A DNA stretch of 49,021 bases from Endomicrobiaceae bacterium (GTDB lineage: Bacteria; Elusimicrobiota; Endomicrobiia; Endomicrobiales; Endomicrobiaceae): assembly GCA_028690485.1 (NCBI GenBank), contig JAQVBD010000008.1, forward strand, positions 1 through 49,021, given 5' to 3'. Position 1 is the stretch's first letter, and each line of letters starts with the position of its first letter. Under the pieces are notes generated by a model. It saw only the letters and a list, made by a program, of their open reading frames with translations, ran no database searches and was not told the DNA's origin. A program made the position numbers and the translations under genes. Shown piece after piece: positions 34,016 to 42,920 of this stretch.

Positions 34016-34619
34016 AAATATTTTTATGTTTCATCATATAGCTGATACCTGAATATAAGGTTAAAATCGTAACAATAAACATAAGCCAATAAGGTAAATT
34101 AATTAAGCACCAACCTACTACCCCTTTCCAAGATGGCATATTAACCAAATCGTAAGATGTTATTGAATAGAATTTAATTAATGTAGAATTGATTATCAAA
34201 ATAACTAAAATAGTAATAATTGCAACTATTTGAGATGTTGTTTTGAATTTACCTGATGTACTTGCAGAAATAATAATATTTTGTGATGCAGCAAGTGACC
34301 TTAACCCGGTAATAAGAAATTCTCTGGATATTATACATATTACCATCCAAGCCGGTATATTTAAAGTATATATAGCTACAAAAGAAACCAGTGCAGATGT
34401 AACTAATAATTTATCTGCTAACGGATCAAGAAAAATTCCAAATGTTGTTATAATATTTTGTTGTCTGGCAATTCTGCCGTCATAAAAATCAGTGATTGAT
34501 GCTATTATGAAAACAAGTAAAGCTATAATATTTGTATGAAATGAATCAAGCGCTAAAAATAATATAAATACAGGCACTAAAATCACTCTGAGCATTGTTA
34601 ATTTATTTGCTAAATTCAT
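33999..34619 (-). CDS. pgsA: CDP-diacylglycerol-glycerol-3-phosphate 3-phosphatidyltransferase
   Basis: It makes phosphatidylglycerophosphate, the first committed step to phosphatidylglycerol and cardiolipin, in the inner membrane. The 206-residue protein starts MNLANKLTMLRVILVPVFI, carries the CDP-alcohol phosphotransferase motif (DFYDGRIARQ... then GIFLDPLADKLL, residues about 43-72) and has about five membrane helices. Two loops are longer than in E. coli PgsA, as in several other phyla. SD AGGTAAG lies before the ATG. Confidence 0.93.
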   Translation of the reverse strand: MNLANKLTMLRVILVPVFILFLALDSFHTNIIALLVFIIASITDFYDGRIARQQNIITTFGIFLDPLADKLLVTSALVSFVAIYTLNIPAWMVICIISREFLITGLRSLAASQNIIISASTSGKFKTTSQIVAIITILVILIINSTLIKFYSITSYDLVNMPSWKGVVGWCLINLPYWLMFIVTILTLYSGISYMMKHKNIFVHNK

Positions 34620-34696
34620 AATTATATCTTACCTTTCATAAATCTACTTTATATCTTTTTAACTATATTTCTAGGGTTAATTATACATTAAACATT

Positions 34697-36013
34697 CTAA
34701 ATTGTACATTGTTTTCCAACTAAATCATAATCTTTAAAACCAGTTACTGTAATCTTCTTAAAGTCTCCGACTTTTAAATTATTTACATTGATAATAATAT
34801 TATTATCAATTTCCGGCGCTTGAAAATATGCTCTGCAATAAGCTTTTTTATTATCAATTGATTCAATTAAAACTTCAAAATTCTGTCCGATTTTCTTGGA
34901 ATTATTTTTAATTACATTATTAAATTGTATATTTGCAAGAATTTGTTTTCTTTGTTCAATAATATCTTTATCTATTTTATTATTAAATTTGAAAGAACCT
35001 GCAGCTTTTTGATCTGAATATCCAAAAATACCGATATGTTCAAACCAATTTTCTTTTACAAATTCTTCTAATTCTGCAAAATCTTTTTTCGTTTCATTTG
35101 GGAAACCTGTTATCAACGATGTTCTTAAAAATATATTTGGAAATTTCTTTTTAATGTTTTCTATAATTTTACGAGTATTTACAGGACGATTCATATCAGT
35201 AAGAATATTCTTACTGATATGTTGTACAGGAATATCTATATAATTACAAATGTTGTCATGCTCATAAATTGTTTCTAATAAAGACGAAGTTACTGTTGAC
35301 GGATAAGAATATAACAACCTAATCCATTTTAAATTATTTATTTTAGATATTTCCTGCAATAACTTATCTAATCTGGGTTTACCATAAATATCTGTACCAT
35401 ATGTTGTTGTATCCTGCGCTATGATATTTATTTCTTTAATACCAAAATCAACAAGAGCTTTTGCTTCATCAACTACTGACTTTATCGTTCTGCTTTTATA
35501 TTTTCCCCTTAACTTGGGAATAATACAAAAGCTACATTTATGATTGCATCCTTCTGCTATTTTAATATATGTAGTTGGTAAATTATCTGACAAAATTCTT
35601 CTTCTTGAATCGTTCATACCGCCGGCACATTGCGTATCAGCAAAAAATTTGTTTTTTTTAATTAGATGAACAATATTTCCAAACGAACCGGTACCTACAT
35701 ATCCATCTATTAACGGATATTTTTTTAACATACTTTCTTTCAATAATTGGGGTAAACAACCGGATACAAAAACTTTTAAATTTTGGTTTTTTTGTTTTAT
35801 TAAACATGCTCGTTCTATTTGGCTCTGTGATTCTAATTGAGCATCTAAAATAAAAGAACATGTATGAATTAAAATTATATCTGCACAATTAATATCATTC
35901 GTTAATAAGAAACCGTCTTTAACAAATAAACCTGCAACAGATTCAGATTCAACTGTATTTTTAGAACAACCTAAAGTTATTATTGCTACTTTCTGATTTT
36001 TCAAAATATTCAA
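34697..36013 (-). CDS. rimO: Ribosomal protein uS12 methylthiotransferase RimO
   Basis: A radical SAM enzyme that methylthiolates an aspartate of ribosomal protein S12. The 438-residue protein has three domains: the UPF0004 domain with cluster cysteines Cys16, Cys52 and Cys86; the radical SAM domain with Cys156, Cys160 and Cys163 (EGCNHKCSFCIIPKLRG); and a C-terminal TRAM domain (about 372-438). The N-terminal TLGCSKNTVESE is the RimO rather than MiaB version. It overlaps rodZ by 4 bases. Confidence 0.94.
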   Translation of the reverse strand: MNILKNQKVAIITLGCSKNTVESESVAGLFVKDGFLLTNDINCADIILIHTCSFILDAQLESQSQIERACLIKQKNQNLKVFVSGCLPQLLKESMLKKYPLIDGYVGTGSFGNIVHLIKKNKFFADTQCAGGMNDSRRRILSDNLPTTYIKIAEGCNHKCSFCIIPKLRGKYKSRTIKSVVDEAKALVDFGIKEINIIAQDTTTYGTDIYGKPRLDKLLQEISKINNLKWIRLLYSYPSTVTSSLLETIYEHDNICNYIDIPVQHISKNILTDMNRPVNTRKIIENIKKKFPNIFLRTSLITGFPNETKKDFAELEEFVKENWFEHIGIFGYSDQKAAGSFKFNNKIDKDIIEQRKQILANIQFNNVIKNNSKKIGQNFEVLIESIDNKKAYCRAYFQAPEIDNNIIINVNNLKVGDFKKITVTGFKDYDLVGKQCTI

Positions 36014-36720
36014 CTTCGTTTTAAAGTGATGGTATTGACCTTGTTTTCACTTGCACCTGTTAATATATCAACTTTCTTGTCATTAAAATATACATCAACA
36101 CCTTCTATATTTCCTATTTTAATTATAAAATTGTCATATGCAAATGCTTTATATTGTTTACCGGCATATAAAGTTTCTTCATAAATTTTTTTATTATCCG
36201 AATCAATTCTTATCCAAGTATTTTTATTAGCTTCAATTAAAAGCATTTGTTTTGTCCTTTCCGGGACTAAGTCTTTAACGGGCTCTGATTGTTCAACAAC
36301 AACTACAGATTGTTTGTTTGCATCTTCATTTACATCATTTGTAATAACACTATTTGATATTAATAAGAAAACAAATAACACTACAGATATTATAATTGTT
36401 ATTATTAATTTTGAGCGATTATATTTATTAACACTATCAATAACTCTATCAAATTTATTATCTTGTTTAAATAAATCTTCTTCTTTTATTAACTTACTCT
36501 GTTCATATAATTTTAAAATTTCATCAGGATTTAAACCTAAATATTTAGAATAAGTTTTTAAAAAATTTTTATAATAAAGTTCTGCTGGAAAAGAATCAAC
36601 GTCGGAATTTTCTAATCCAACGATATAAGACTCTTTAATTTTAGTCATTTTATGAACTTTTTCTAAAGAATATCTCTTCTTTTTTCTTGCTTGCTGCAAA
36701 ATTTTTCCAATTTCATTCAT
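36010..36720 (-). CDS. rodZ: RodZ-like helix-turn-helix membrane protein
   Basis: A 236-residue bitopic inner-membrane protein related to the MreB-binding shape protein RodZ. An N-terminal HTH_25 domain (residues 1-70, IGKILQQARKKKRYSLEKVHKMTKI and YYKNFLKTYSKYLGLNPDEIL) is followed by a linker, a membrane helix (about 104-123) and a periplasmic DUF4115 domain (about 157-236, EANKNTWIRIDSDNKKIYEETL). The layout matches RodZ. It lies between lolA and rimO, envelope and ribosome genes. Confidence 0.85.
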   Translation of the reverse strand: MNEIGKILQQARKKKRYSLEKVHKMTKIKESYIVGLENSDVDSFPAELYYKNFLKTYSKYLGLNPDEILKLYEQSKLIKEEDLFKQDNKFDRVIDSVNKYNRSKLIITIIISVVLFVFLLISNSVITNDVNEDANKQSVVVVEQSEPVKDLVPERTKQMLLIEANKNTWIRIDSDNKKIYEETLYAGKQYKAFAYDNFIIKIGNIEGVDVYFNDKKVDILTGASENKVNTITLKRS

Positions 36721-36734
36721 TACAAAATCCCCGC

Positions 36735-37385
36735 CTATAATTCTATAACATCTATATCTTTAGTTGACTTAAACTTAAATATATCTGTTTGCAAACCGAC
36801 ATTTAATTTATAATCTGTTAATTTAACTTTTATTACAAAATTTTTATTATCAAATACTGCCCCATTTACAAGCAATGTTTCTTTATCCACATTAATATAC
36901 ATCTGCCAAGTTTGTTTAGGATTGTTAGATTTCATTAACAAAGTATATTCTTTATCATTTTGAGATTCTAATATAATTGAATGATCTTTTTCAAATGTTC
37001 TGAAATTTTTACTAAATCCAATAATAGTTGTAAGTATAATATCACTATTTAGCACATCTTTCCAACTTTCAACTATAGCTTGTTTATTTGCCGGCACATA
37101 TATTGTTATTTTTTTACCATCAATATAAGTATATTGTTCATTTGGATTTTTTTGATACATATAAATATAATTTGGTTTTTTATGTTTTACTGCTCCTGAT
37201 GATATCTGCTTTTCATCTGTTGAAATATAATCTATTTCCTGCGTGAAATTAAATTCCATATCTTGTATATTTTTATCAATTTTTTCCATTTTCATTAATA
37301 TATCGTTAACTTTAATATCATCACTATAAGATATATTAAATGAACTACAAACCAATATTAAAACTAGAATATAAAAATTTTTCAT
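36735..37385 (-). CDS. lolA: Outer-membrane lipoprotein carrier protein LolA
   Basis: A periplasmic chaperone that moves lipoproteins to the outer membrane. The 216-residue protein has a signal peptide (about 1-20, ending ISYS) and the LolA fold: residues 33-60 (MEKIDKNIQDMEFNFTQEIDYISTDEKQ), SSGAVKHKKPNYIYMYQ, and the C-terminal strand TDIFKFKSTKDIDVIEL. Encoded right after ftsK (6-base gap), an order conserved in several diderm phyla. Confidence 0.9.
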   Translation of the reverse strand: MKNFYILVLILVCSSFNISYSDDIKVNDILMKMEKIDKNIQDMEFNFTQEIDYISTDEKQISSGAVKHKKPNYIYMYQKNPNEQYTYIDGKKITIYVPANKQAIVESWKDVLNSDIILTTIIGFSKNFRTFEKDHSIILESQNDKEYTLLMKSNNPKQTWQMYINVDKETLLVNGAVFDNKNFVIKVKLTDYKLNVGLQTDIFKFKSTKDIDVIEL

Positions 37386-37391
37386 TATTCC

Positions 37392-39554
37392 TCAATTATT
37401 ATGCGATAAATATTCTTCTATCATATCAAAACGAATTTCCCAACGGTTTGTTCCTTCCGGTTTAGAAATGAATTCTTTCATTTCTAAAACACTCAAAATA
37501 TTTGTGGCTCTTGCTGAAGACCCAAAATTTGCTTTTAACAAATCCTGAGAAATCCTTCTTCTTTCCATAATCAATTTTAATGCCGGTACCAAGTCTTTAT
37601 TTGCTTTATCTGTAGCACTTGCAGCTGCATTAGCGCTTACCTCAACTACTAATGGTTCATATATTCTTGGGAACTCCTGATCAGCTATAAAATTTACTAC
37701 TTTTTCAGCTTCTTTTGTAGAAACAAATGCACCCTGAAGTCTGACAGGTCTTGCTTCTGAAGGCGGTAAAAACAACATATCTCCTTTACCTATTAAATCC
37801 TCAGCGCCGACAGTATCAAGAATAACTTTAGAATCTATATAAGATGTTGTTTGAAAAGACAATCTTGCAGGAAAATTAGCTTTTATTACACCTGTAATAA
37901 CATTGATTGATGGTCTTTGTGTTGCCAAAATTAAATGTATCCCGACAGCTCTTGCCATTTGAGCAAGTCTTTGTATTGAATCTTCAATTTCTTTTGAAGC
38001 AACTAACATAAGATCTGCAAGTTCATCTATGATAACAACAATAAAATAATCTTTTTCTCCGCCGGTTTCTGTCATTTTATTATTATAATCATCTATATTT
38101 CTTACCATTTCTTGTGCATATTTTTCATATCTTGCTTCCATAATAGTTACTAATCTTTTCAGTGATGCTGATGCATTTTTTGGTTGTGTAATTATACCGG
38201 CATCTTCGGCCATACAACAAGGGTCATATAAATGGGGTAAATCTTTATACACAGTCATCTCAACACGCTTAGGATCAATTAACATAAATTTAACTTCATC
38301 CGGTCTTGCTTTATAAAGAATAGACAATATAATACTATGAATACCTACACTTTTCCCGGAACCGGTTGAGCCTGCTATCAATAAATGCGGCATTTTTGCT
38401 AAATCAGATACATATCCTTTGCCGTCTGTTGTAGTCCCTAAAGCTAATGATAACAATGATTTTGAAGTAATAAATTCTTGTGTTTCCAATATTCCCTGCA
38501 ATCCGACTAAAGAAGCTTTTGGATTTGGAATTTCAACACCAACTGCTGACTTTTCAGGGACAGGAACAATTCTTATTGCTGAAGTTTTCATTGCTAAAGA
38601 TATATTATCTGTTAAATTTAATACTGATTGAATTTTTATTCCCGGTGCTAAAATAATATCATACCTTGTAATAACCGGACCCGGAATAATATCTTTTACT
38701 ACAGCATCAATATTAAAGTCTGCTAAAGTTTGTCTCAATCGGTCTGCTCTGTCTTGCAACTGTTCATCACTTAACACTGTATTTAAATCGCCGCCGTCTT
38801 TTAACAAATTTAAAGTAGGCAGTGTATATTTGAATTTTGTACTGTCAACTTTTTCTTGTATTTTTTCAAAAGGAATATTTTTTACAGCAACTGAATTTTG
38901 TTGAGGTTTTTGTTCAATAATTTTTGGTTTTTCTATCTGGATAAAAGGTTCTTGTTTTTTTATTTCTTTTGATTTACTATTTTGTATTATTCTGGCTTTT
39001 TCCTGTTTTTTGAATTTTCTATCTTCTCTCCATGATTTTATATCATTGATTAACGAAAACCAGAAATAAGAAACCATACTTCTTATAGATAATCTAAATA
39101 ATCTTGTCATAAGAAATATTAAACCTAATAATATCAATACAATTGAAAAATAAAGACCTAAAAATTTGATAAAAAATGGTTCTAAAGCATTTCCTAACCA
39201 TCCTCCGCCATTATATAACTTTAAATTGAAGGTATCTTTCGTTAATGAAAAAAAAGAAGATACTAAAGTAATTATTAGTATCGATAAAATTAAATCTAAC
39301 CGGGTTCTTAATTCTGTGGATATTTTGAAATGTTGTATTGCAAACCATAAACAAACAGCAGGTATAACATAGGAAGCTGCACCAAATATGGCTACCATTA
39401 TTGCATAAAAAGCTTGCCCGACAATCCCTGTGTTTTCTTTTGATATTAAACAATATAACAAGAAAAAAGAAAAAAGGCAGTAAATAGCTCCAACCAATAA
39501 TCTTTTACTTTTTTTGTATTCTTTTGGTGTTTGTGATTTTAAAATATTTCCCAT
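37392..39554 (-). CDS. ftsK: DNA translocase FtsK
   Basis: A 720-residue division protein that pumps chromosome termini through the septum. About four N-terminal membrane helices (21-40, 52-78, 86-104, 130-152) are followed by a short charged linker (about 175-240, far shorter than in E. coli). The alpha/beta motor domain has Walker A LIAGSTGSGKSVGIHS near residue 393 and Walker B FIVVIIDELADLMLV near 510. The gamma winged helix (about 655-720) recognises KOPS. XerCD-like recombinase is encoded 6 kb downstream. Confidence 0.95.
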   Translation of the reverse strand: MGNILKSQTPKEYKKSKRLLVGAIYCLFSFFLLYCLISKENTGIVGQAFYAIMVAIFGAASYVIPAVCLWFAIQHFKISTELRTRLDLILSILIITLVSSFFSLTKDTFNLKLYNGGGWLGNALEPFFIKFLGLYFSIVLILLGLIFLMTRLFRLSIRSMVSYFWFSLINDIKSWREDRKFKKQEKARIIQNSKSKEIKKQEPFIQIEKPKIIEQKPQQNSVAVKNIPFEKIQEKVDSTKFKYTLPTLNLLKDGGDLNTVLSDEQLQDRADRLRQTLADFNIDAVVKDIIPGPVITRYDIILAPGIKIQSVLNLTDNISLAMKTSAIRIVPVPEKSAVGVEIPNPKASLVGLQGILETQEFITSKSLLSLALGTTTDGKGYVSDLAKMPHLLIAGSTGSGKSVGIHSIILSILYKARPDEVKFMLIDPKRVEMTVYKDLPHLYDPCCMAEDAGIITQPKNASASLKRLVTIMEARYEKYAQEMVRNIDDYNNKMTETGGEKDYFIVVIIDELADLMLVASKEIEDSIQRLAQMARAVGIHLILATQRPSINVITGVIKANFPARLSFQTTSYIDSKVILDTVGAEDLIGKGDMLFLPPSEARPVRLQGAFVSTKEAEKVVNFIADQEFPRIYEPLVVEVSANAAASATDKANKDLVPALKLIMERRRISQDLLKANFGSSARATNILSVLEMKEFISKPEGTNRWEIRFDMIEEYLSHNN

Positions 39555-39612
39555 ATAACCTTTTGAATTAGATATTTTAAAAAGAAATAAAGGGATTACT
39601 GCTTATGCAAAA

Positions 39613-39816
39613 CTAATCTCTTATGAGAGATATTTTATAAGTATACTCAAATTGAACTATTGACACTTTATTCTCTCTAGAAAGCCAACCAAGTGCAAGA
39701 TAAAGCATTGTATTAGAAAGTCCTAACTGTGCCTTAATTTTTATTGGAGTTGATTCCCCAACTAAATCAAGATGATGCCATATCTGACCTGCAACATTTC
39801 CAATAATATTTATCAT
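39613..39816 (-). CDS. Small winged-helix protein (DUF2582-like)
   Basis: A 67-residue single-domain protein. The pattern NIIGNVAGQIWHHLDLVGESTPIKIKAQLGLSNTMLYLALGWLSRENKV matches the stand-alone winged-helix DUF2582 family found in several diderm phyla. There is no effector domain; function unknown. It lies between accB (13 bases upstream) and ftsK. Confidence 0.75.
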   Translation of the reverse strand: MINIIGNVAGQIWHHLDLVGESTPIKIKAQLGLSNTMLYLALGWLSRENKVSIVQFEYTYKISLIRD

Positions 39817-39829
39817 TAAAGTTCCTTTA

Positions 39830-40291
39830 TTATAGTTTTTCTATACTAAACAAAGCTTGATCACTATTAATAGTCTTTCCATTCTCAACTAAAATATTTA
39901 CAACTCTGACTTTCTCTGTTGCCTTTATTTCATTCATTACTTTCATAGCTTCAATTATACATAATGTTTTGCCTGCATCAACAACATCTCCCTCATTAAC
40001 AAACATTGGTGATGACGGTGATGGAGATCTATAAAAAATACCTGTAATAGGAGATTTTATAGTGTCCCCTGAAACTGTTGGCGCTGATGATACTTCGCTA
40101 TTATCTTGTTGAATAGAAATATTTTCAATAACTCCAGACCTTACTTGTTGAGGCCCGGAATTATTTTTTCTTTTTATATGTAACTTAAATTCCGGAGATT
40201 TTATTTCCAGTTCTTCAACTTTTTCTTCCTGCATAACCTCATATAAAGATTTTACCTTTTCTGTTATTTCCATTTCTTTATTTGGAGCCAT
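39830..40291 (-). CDS. accB: Biotin carboxyl carrier protein of acetyl-CoA carboxylase
   Basis: A 153-residue carrier that shuttles carboxybiotin between AccC and the transferase. The N-terminal segment (KVKSLYEVMQEEKVEELEIKS) and the disordered linker lead to a biotinyl domain (about 75-153) with the biotinylation site EAMKVMNEI (modified Lys about residue 117) and the AccB-type thumb near GIFYRSPSPSSPMFVNEGD. accC is not adjacent. It starts 24 bases after pnp. Confidence 0.93.
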   Translation of the reverse strand: MAPNKEMEITEKVKSLYEVMQEEKVEELEIKSPEFKLHIKRKNNSGPQQVRSGVIENISIQQDNSEVSSAPTVSGDTIKSPITGIFYRSPSPSSPMFVNEGDVVDAGKTLCIIEAMKVMNEIKATEKVRVVNILVENGKTINSDQALFSIEKL

Positions 40292-40314
40292 ATTGCACCT
40301 TTTTAAGTTAATTT

Positions 40315-42375
40315 TTATATACTTTTACTTAAATTAATTCTACCTTGTTTATCTATTTCATCAACTTTAACAACTATTTCTTCACCTTCAGAAACAACAT
40401 CTTCTACCTTGTTAACTCTTTGCTTGGAAAGTTTTGAAATATGTACTAAACCTTCTTTGCCAGGCAAAATTTCTACAAAAGCACCAAATGCCATAATCTT
40501 AGTTACTTTACCTTTATATGTTTTGCCAACTTCTACTTCTGCTGTTAAACCTTCAACCATATTTCTTGCATTATCAACAGAAACAGAATCGTCACCGGAA
40601 ATAAATACAGTACCGTCTTCTTCTATATCTATTTTTACCCCTGTAGTTTCTTGAATATTTCTAATATTTTTACCACCAGGACCTATCAATCCGCCAATTT
40701 TATTTTGTGGAATTGTTAAAGATACCATTTTTGGAGCAAACTCTGAAAGTGTTGTGTTTGGCTGAGCTATGGCTGCTTCCATTTTGCCAAGAATTTCCAT
40801 TCTTCCAACTCTTGCCTGTTCCAAAGCCTGTGCCAAAATCTCTGTTGTAAGACCTGTAATTTTTATATCCATTTGTAAAGCTGTAATACCTTTTCTAGTT
40901 CCTACAACTTTAAAATCCATATCTCCTAAATGATCTTCCATTCCCATAATATCTGTCAAAATAACATAATTGTCATCTTCTTTCATAAGTCCCATAGCAA
41001 TACCGGCACAAGCTGCTTTTACCGGTACACCTGCATCAAATAAAGCAAGTGATCCTCCACAAACTGAAGCCATTGAAGATGAACCGTTTGATTCTAATAT
41101 ATCAGATACTATTCTTATTGTATAAGGAAACTCTTTTTCTCCAGGAAGAATAGCTTGTAAGCCTCTTCTTGCTAAAGCACCATGACCAATTTCTCTTCTG
41201 CTGGTTGATCTTTCAGGCTTAGGTTCACCTGTTGCAAATCCAGGGAAATTATAATGCAAAATAAATCTTTCTTTGTACTCACCTGTAAGTTCATCCATAA
41301 TCTGCTTATCTGCCGGACTACCAAGCGTAACAGATACTAAACCTTGAGTCTGACCTCTTGTAAAAAGTCCTGAACCATGAGTTCTAGGCAAATAACCAAC
41401 TTCACAAGTTATAGGTCTGATTTCTGTCAAAGCTCTGCCGTCAGTTCTTGTCTTTTTTGTTAAGACAAGTTCTCTAGCTTTTGTATAAAAAGTATTTTCT
41501 AATATAGAATTAATATTTGCTGATTGTCCTACATATTTTTCAGAAAGTCTTGCTAAAATATCTTTTTTGAAAATTGCCCAAGTTGTGTCTCTTTGTGCTT
41601 TATCTTTTATTACAACACATTCTTCAGCTTTTACAATTGCTTCAGCTTCAACTTCTGCTTTCATAGCAGCATCAATAACAGGTTCTACTATTGCAATTTT
41701 TTCTTTTGAAGGAAAAGTCTTTATAAAAGCACAAATATTACTTATTTCTGCTTTTGCAAGATTTAATGCTTCTAACATTTCTGTTTCGGAAAGTTCACTT
41801 GCACCGGCTTCAACCATTGTTAAAGCTTCTTCTGTACCACTGACAATTAAATCCAAATCACTTTCAGTTTGTTCTGTAATAGTTGGATTAATTATAAATT
41901 GCCCGTTTACTCTGCCAACTCTGACTGAAGCTATTGGCTTTTCAAAAGGAATATTTGATACTGTTAATGCAATAGAAGCACCTATAATACTTATTATATC
42001 TGCTTCATTTTCTAAATCATGTGATAAAACTACAGATGTAATCTGTGTATCATTTCTCCAAAACTCAGAAAACATAGGTCTTATACTTCTATCTATTAAT
42101 CTGCTAACTAAAATTTCGCTGTCTCTAGGTTTTGCTTCTCTTTTAAAAAATCCGCCCGGGATTTTACCTGAAGCATATGATCTTTCTCTGTAATCAACGG
42201 TTAATGGCATAAAATCTATGCCTTCTTTTGGTGATGTTGATGCAACAGCATTAACTAATACCATTGTATCACCCATTCTGACAACACAAGAACCGTTTGC
42301 TTGTTTTGCAAGTTTACCTGATTCAACAAGAATCTCTTTACCTGCAACTGTCAATGATCTTTTTATAAACTCCAT
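40315..42375 (-). CDS. pnp: Polyribonucleotide nucleotidyltransferase (PNPase)
   Basis: A 3'-5' exoribonuclease and core of the RNA degradosome. The 686-residue protein has two RNase PH domains (about 10-230 and 315-540, second active site [20 protein letters not shown] and [16 protein letters not shown]-like [16 protein letters not shown]), a KH domain (about 550-610, [15 protein letters not shown]) and an S1 domain (615-686, [26 protein letters not shown]). It follows rpsO, the common bacterial order. A long leader hairpin precedes it. Confidence 0.97.
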   Translation of the reverse strand: MEFIKRSLTVAGKEILVESGKLAKQANGSCVVRMGDTMVLVNAVASTSPKEGIDFMPLTVDYRERSYASGKIPGGFFKREAKPRDSEILVSRLIDRSIRPMFSEFWRNDTQITSVVLSHDLENEADIISIIGASIALTVSNIPFEKPIASVRVGRVNGQFIINPTITEQTESDLDLIVSGTEEALTMVEAGASELSETEMLEALNLAKAEISNICAFIKTFPSKEKIAIVEPVIDAAMKAEVEAEAIVKAEECVVIKDKAQRDTTWAIFKKDILARLSEKYVGQSANINSILENTFYTKARELVLTKKTRTDGRALTEIRPITCEVGYLPRTHGSGLFTRGQTQGLVSVTLGSPADKQIMDELTGEYKERFILHYNFPGFATGEPKPERSTSRREIGHGALARRGLQAILPGEKEFPYTIRIVSDILESNGSSSMASVCGGSLALFDAGVPVKAACAGIAMGLMKEDDNYVILTDIMGMEDHLGDMDFKVVGTRKGITALQMDIKITGLTTEILAQALEQARVGRMEILGKMEAAIAQPNTTLSEFAPKMVSLTIPQNKIGGLIGPGGKNIRNIQETTGVKIDIEEDGTVFISGDDSVSVDNARNMVEGLTAEVEVGKTYKGKVTKIMAFGAFVEILPGKEGLVHISKLSKQRVNKVEDVVSEGEEIVVKVDEIDKQGRINLSKSI

Positions 42376-42387
42376 ATACTACTCCTC

Positions 42388-42472
42388 GTCCGCCTATAAA
42401 CATCACACAAAAGATCCAAAAAGTCACATTATAAAAATGAAATTTTTTGCATCCTTTGTGTTTATGACGGAC
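42388..42472 (-). promoter_or_regulatory. Long hairpin in the pnp leader, candidate RNase III site
   Basis: The transcript between rpsO and pnp folds into a long imperfect stem: GUCCGU/GCGGAC, then AUAAACA/UGUUUAU, then CAAAGGAU/AUCUUUUG, then CAAAAA/UUUUUG. It ends 13 bases before the pnp ATG, just ahead of its SD (GGAG). In E. coli an equivalent leader stem is cut by RNase III and then acted on by PNPase in self-repression. The same mechanism here is inference. Confidence 0.7.
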
Positions 42473-42479
42473 TATTTTT

Positions 42480-42740
42480 TTACTTTCTCAAATCAAGCTT
42501 TCCCAAAATAGTTGTATAAGCTTCTTTATTTGTTCTTTTTAAATAATCCAAAAGTCTTCTTCTTTGACCAATCATTTTTAAAAACCCAATTCTTGATGCA
42601 AAATCTTTAGGAAATTTTTTAAAATGGTCTGCCAAATAATTAATTCTTGTTGTTAATAATGCAACCTGAACTTCAGGTGAACCTGTATCTGTTGCATGTG
42701 TTTTAAACTTTTCTACGACTTCTTTCTTTTGTAATAACAT
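42480..42740 (-). CDS. rpsO: Ribosomal protein uS15
   Basis: An 86-residue protein of the 30S subunit with the S15 fold. The conserved TGSPEVQVALLTTRINYLADHFK motif (16S binding), DFASRIGFLKMIGQRRRLLDYLK and the C-terminal LGKLDLRK match the family. The SD GGGGGAG lies before the ATG. The promoter TTTACA-N17-TAAAAT is at 42796-42824, with a perfect 16-bp palindrome just upstream. Confidence 0.97.
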   Translation of the reverse strand: MLLQKKEVVEKFKTHATDTGSPEVQVALLTTRINYLADHFKKFPKDFASRIGFLKMIGQRRRLLDYLKRTNKEAYTTILGKLDLRK

Positions 42741-42795
42741 TGTACTTCTCCCCCGTATTATTTACTTATATTTTTCTTTTAAAACTTAATGTATA

Positions 42796-42824
42796 ATTTT
42801 ACCAAATTATTTTTTATATGTAAA
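42796..42824 (-). promoter_or_regulatory. rpsO: Promoter of rpsO-pnp
   Basis: TTTACA (42819-42824), 17-base spacer and TAAAAT (42796-42801) on the minus strand. The predicted start is near 42790, leaving a leader of about 50 bases before rpsO, long enough for S15 feedback binding. Confidence 0.65.
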
Positions 42825-42831
42825 CATCTAC

Positions 42832-42847
42832 TCAAAACCGGTTTTGA
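42832..42847. repeat. Perfect 16-bp palindrome upstream of the rpsO promoter
   Basis: TCAAAACCGGTTTTGA reads the same on both strands and ends 8 bases upstream of the rpsO -35. It is not followed by a U tract, so a terminator for the upstream CoA-disulfide reductase gene is not favoured. A regulator-binding site is possible. Confidence 0.45.
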
Positions 42848-42920
42848 TAATAACTATATGTATTATGTGTATAATTATAAAATTTTAAACAAAAGCCATC
42901 AATTTAACTAATACTTTCTT

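Noticed and set aside
41567-42193. 208-codon plus-strand open frame opposite pnp
   Set aside because: It is antisense to a perfectly conserved pnp reading frame, is rich in Ser/Ile/Phe as expected of a reverse-strand shadow in AT-rich DNA, and has no SD or family resemblance.
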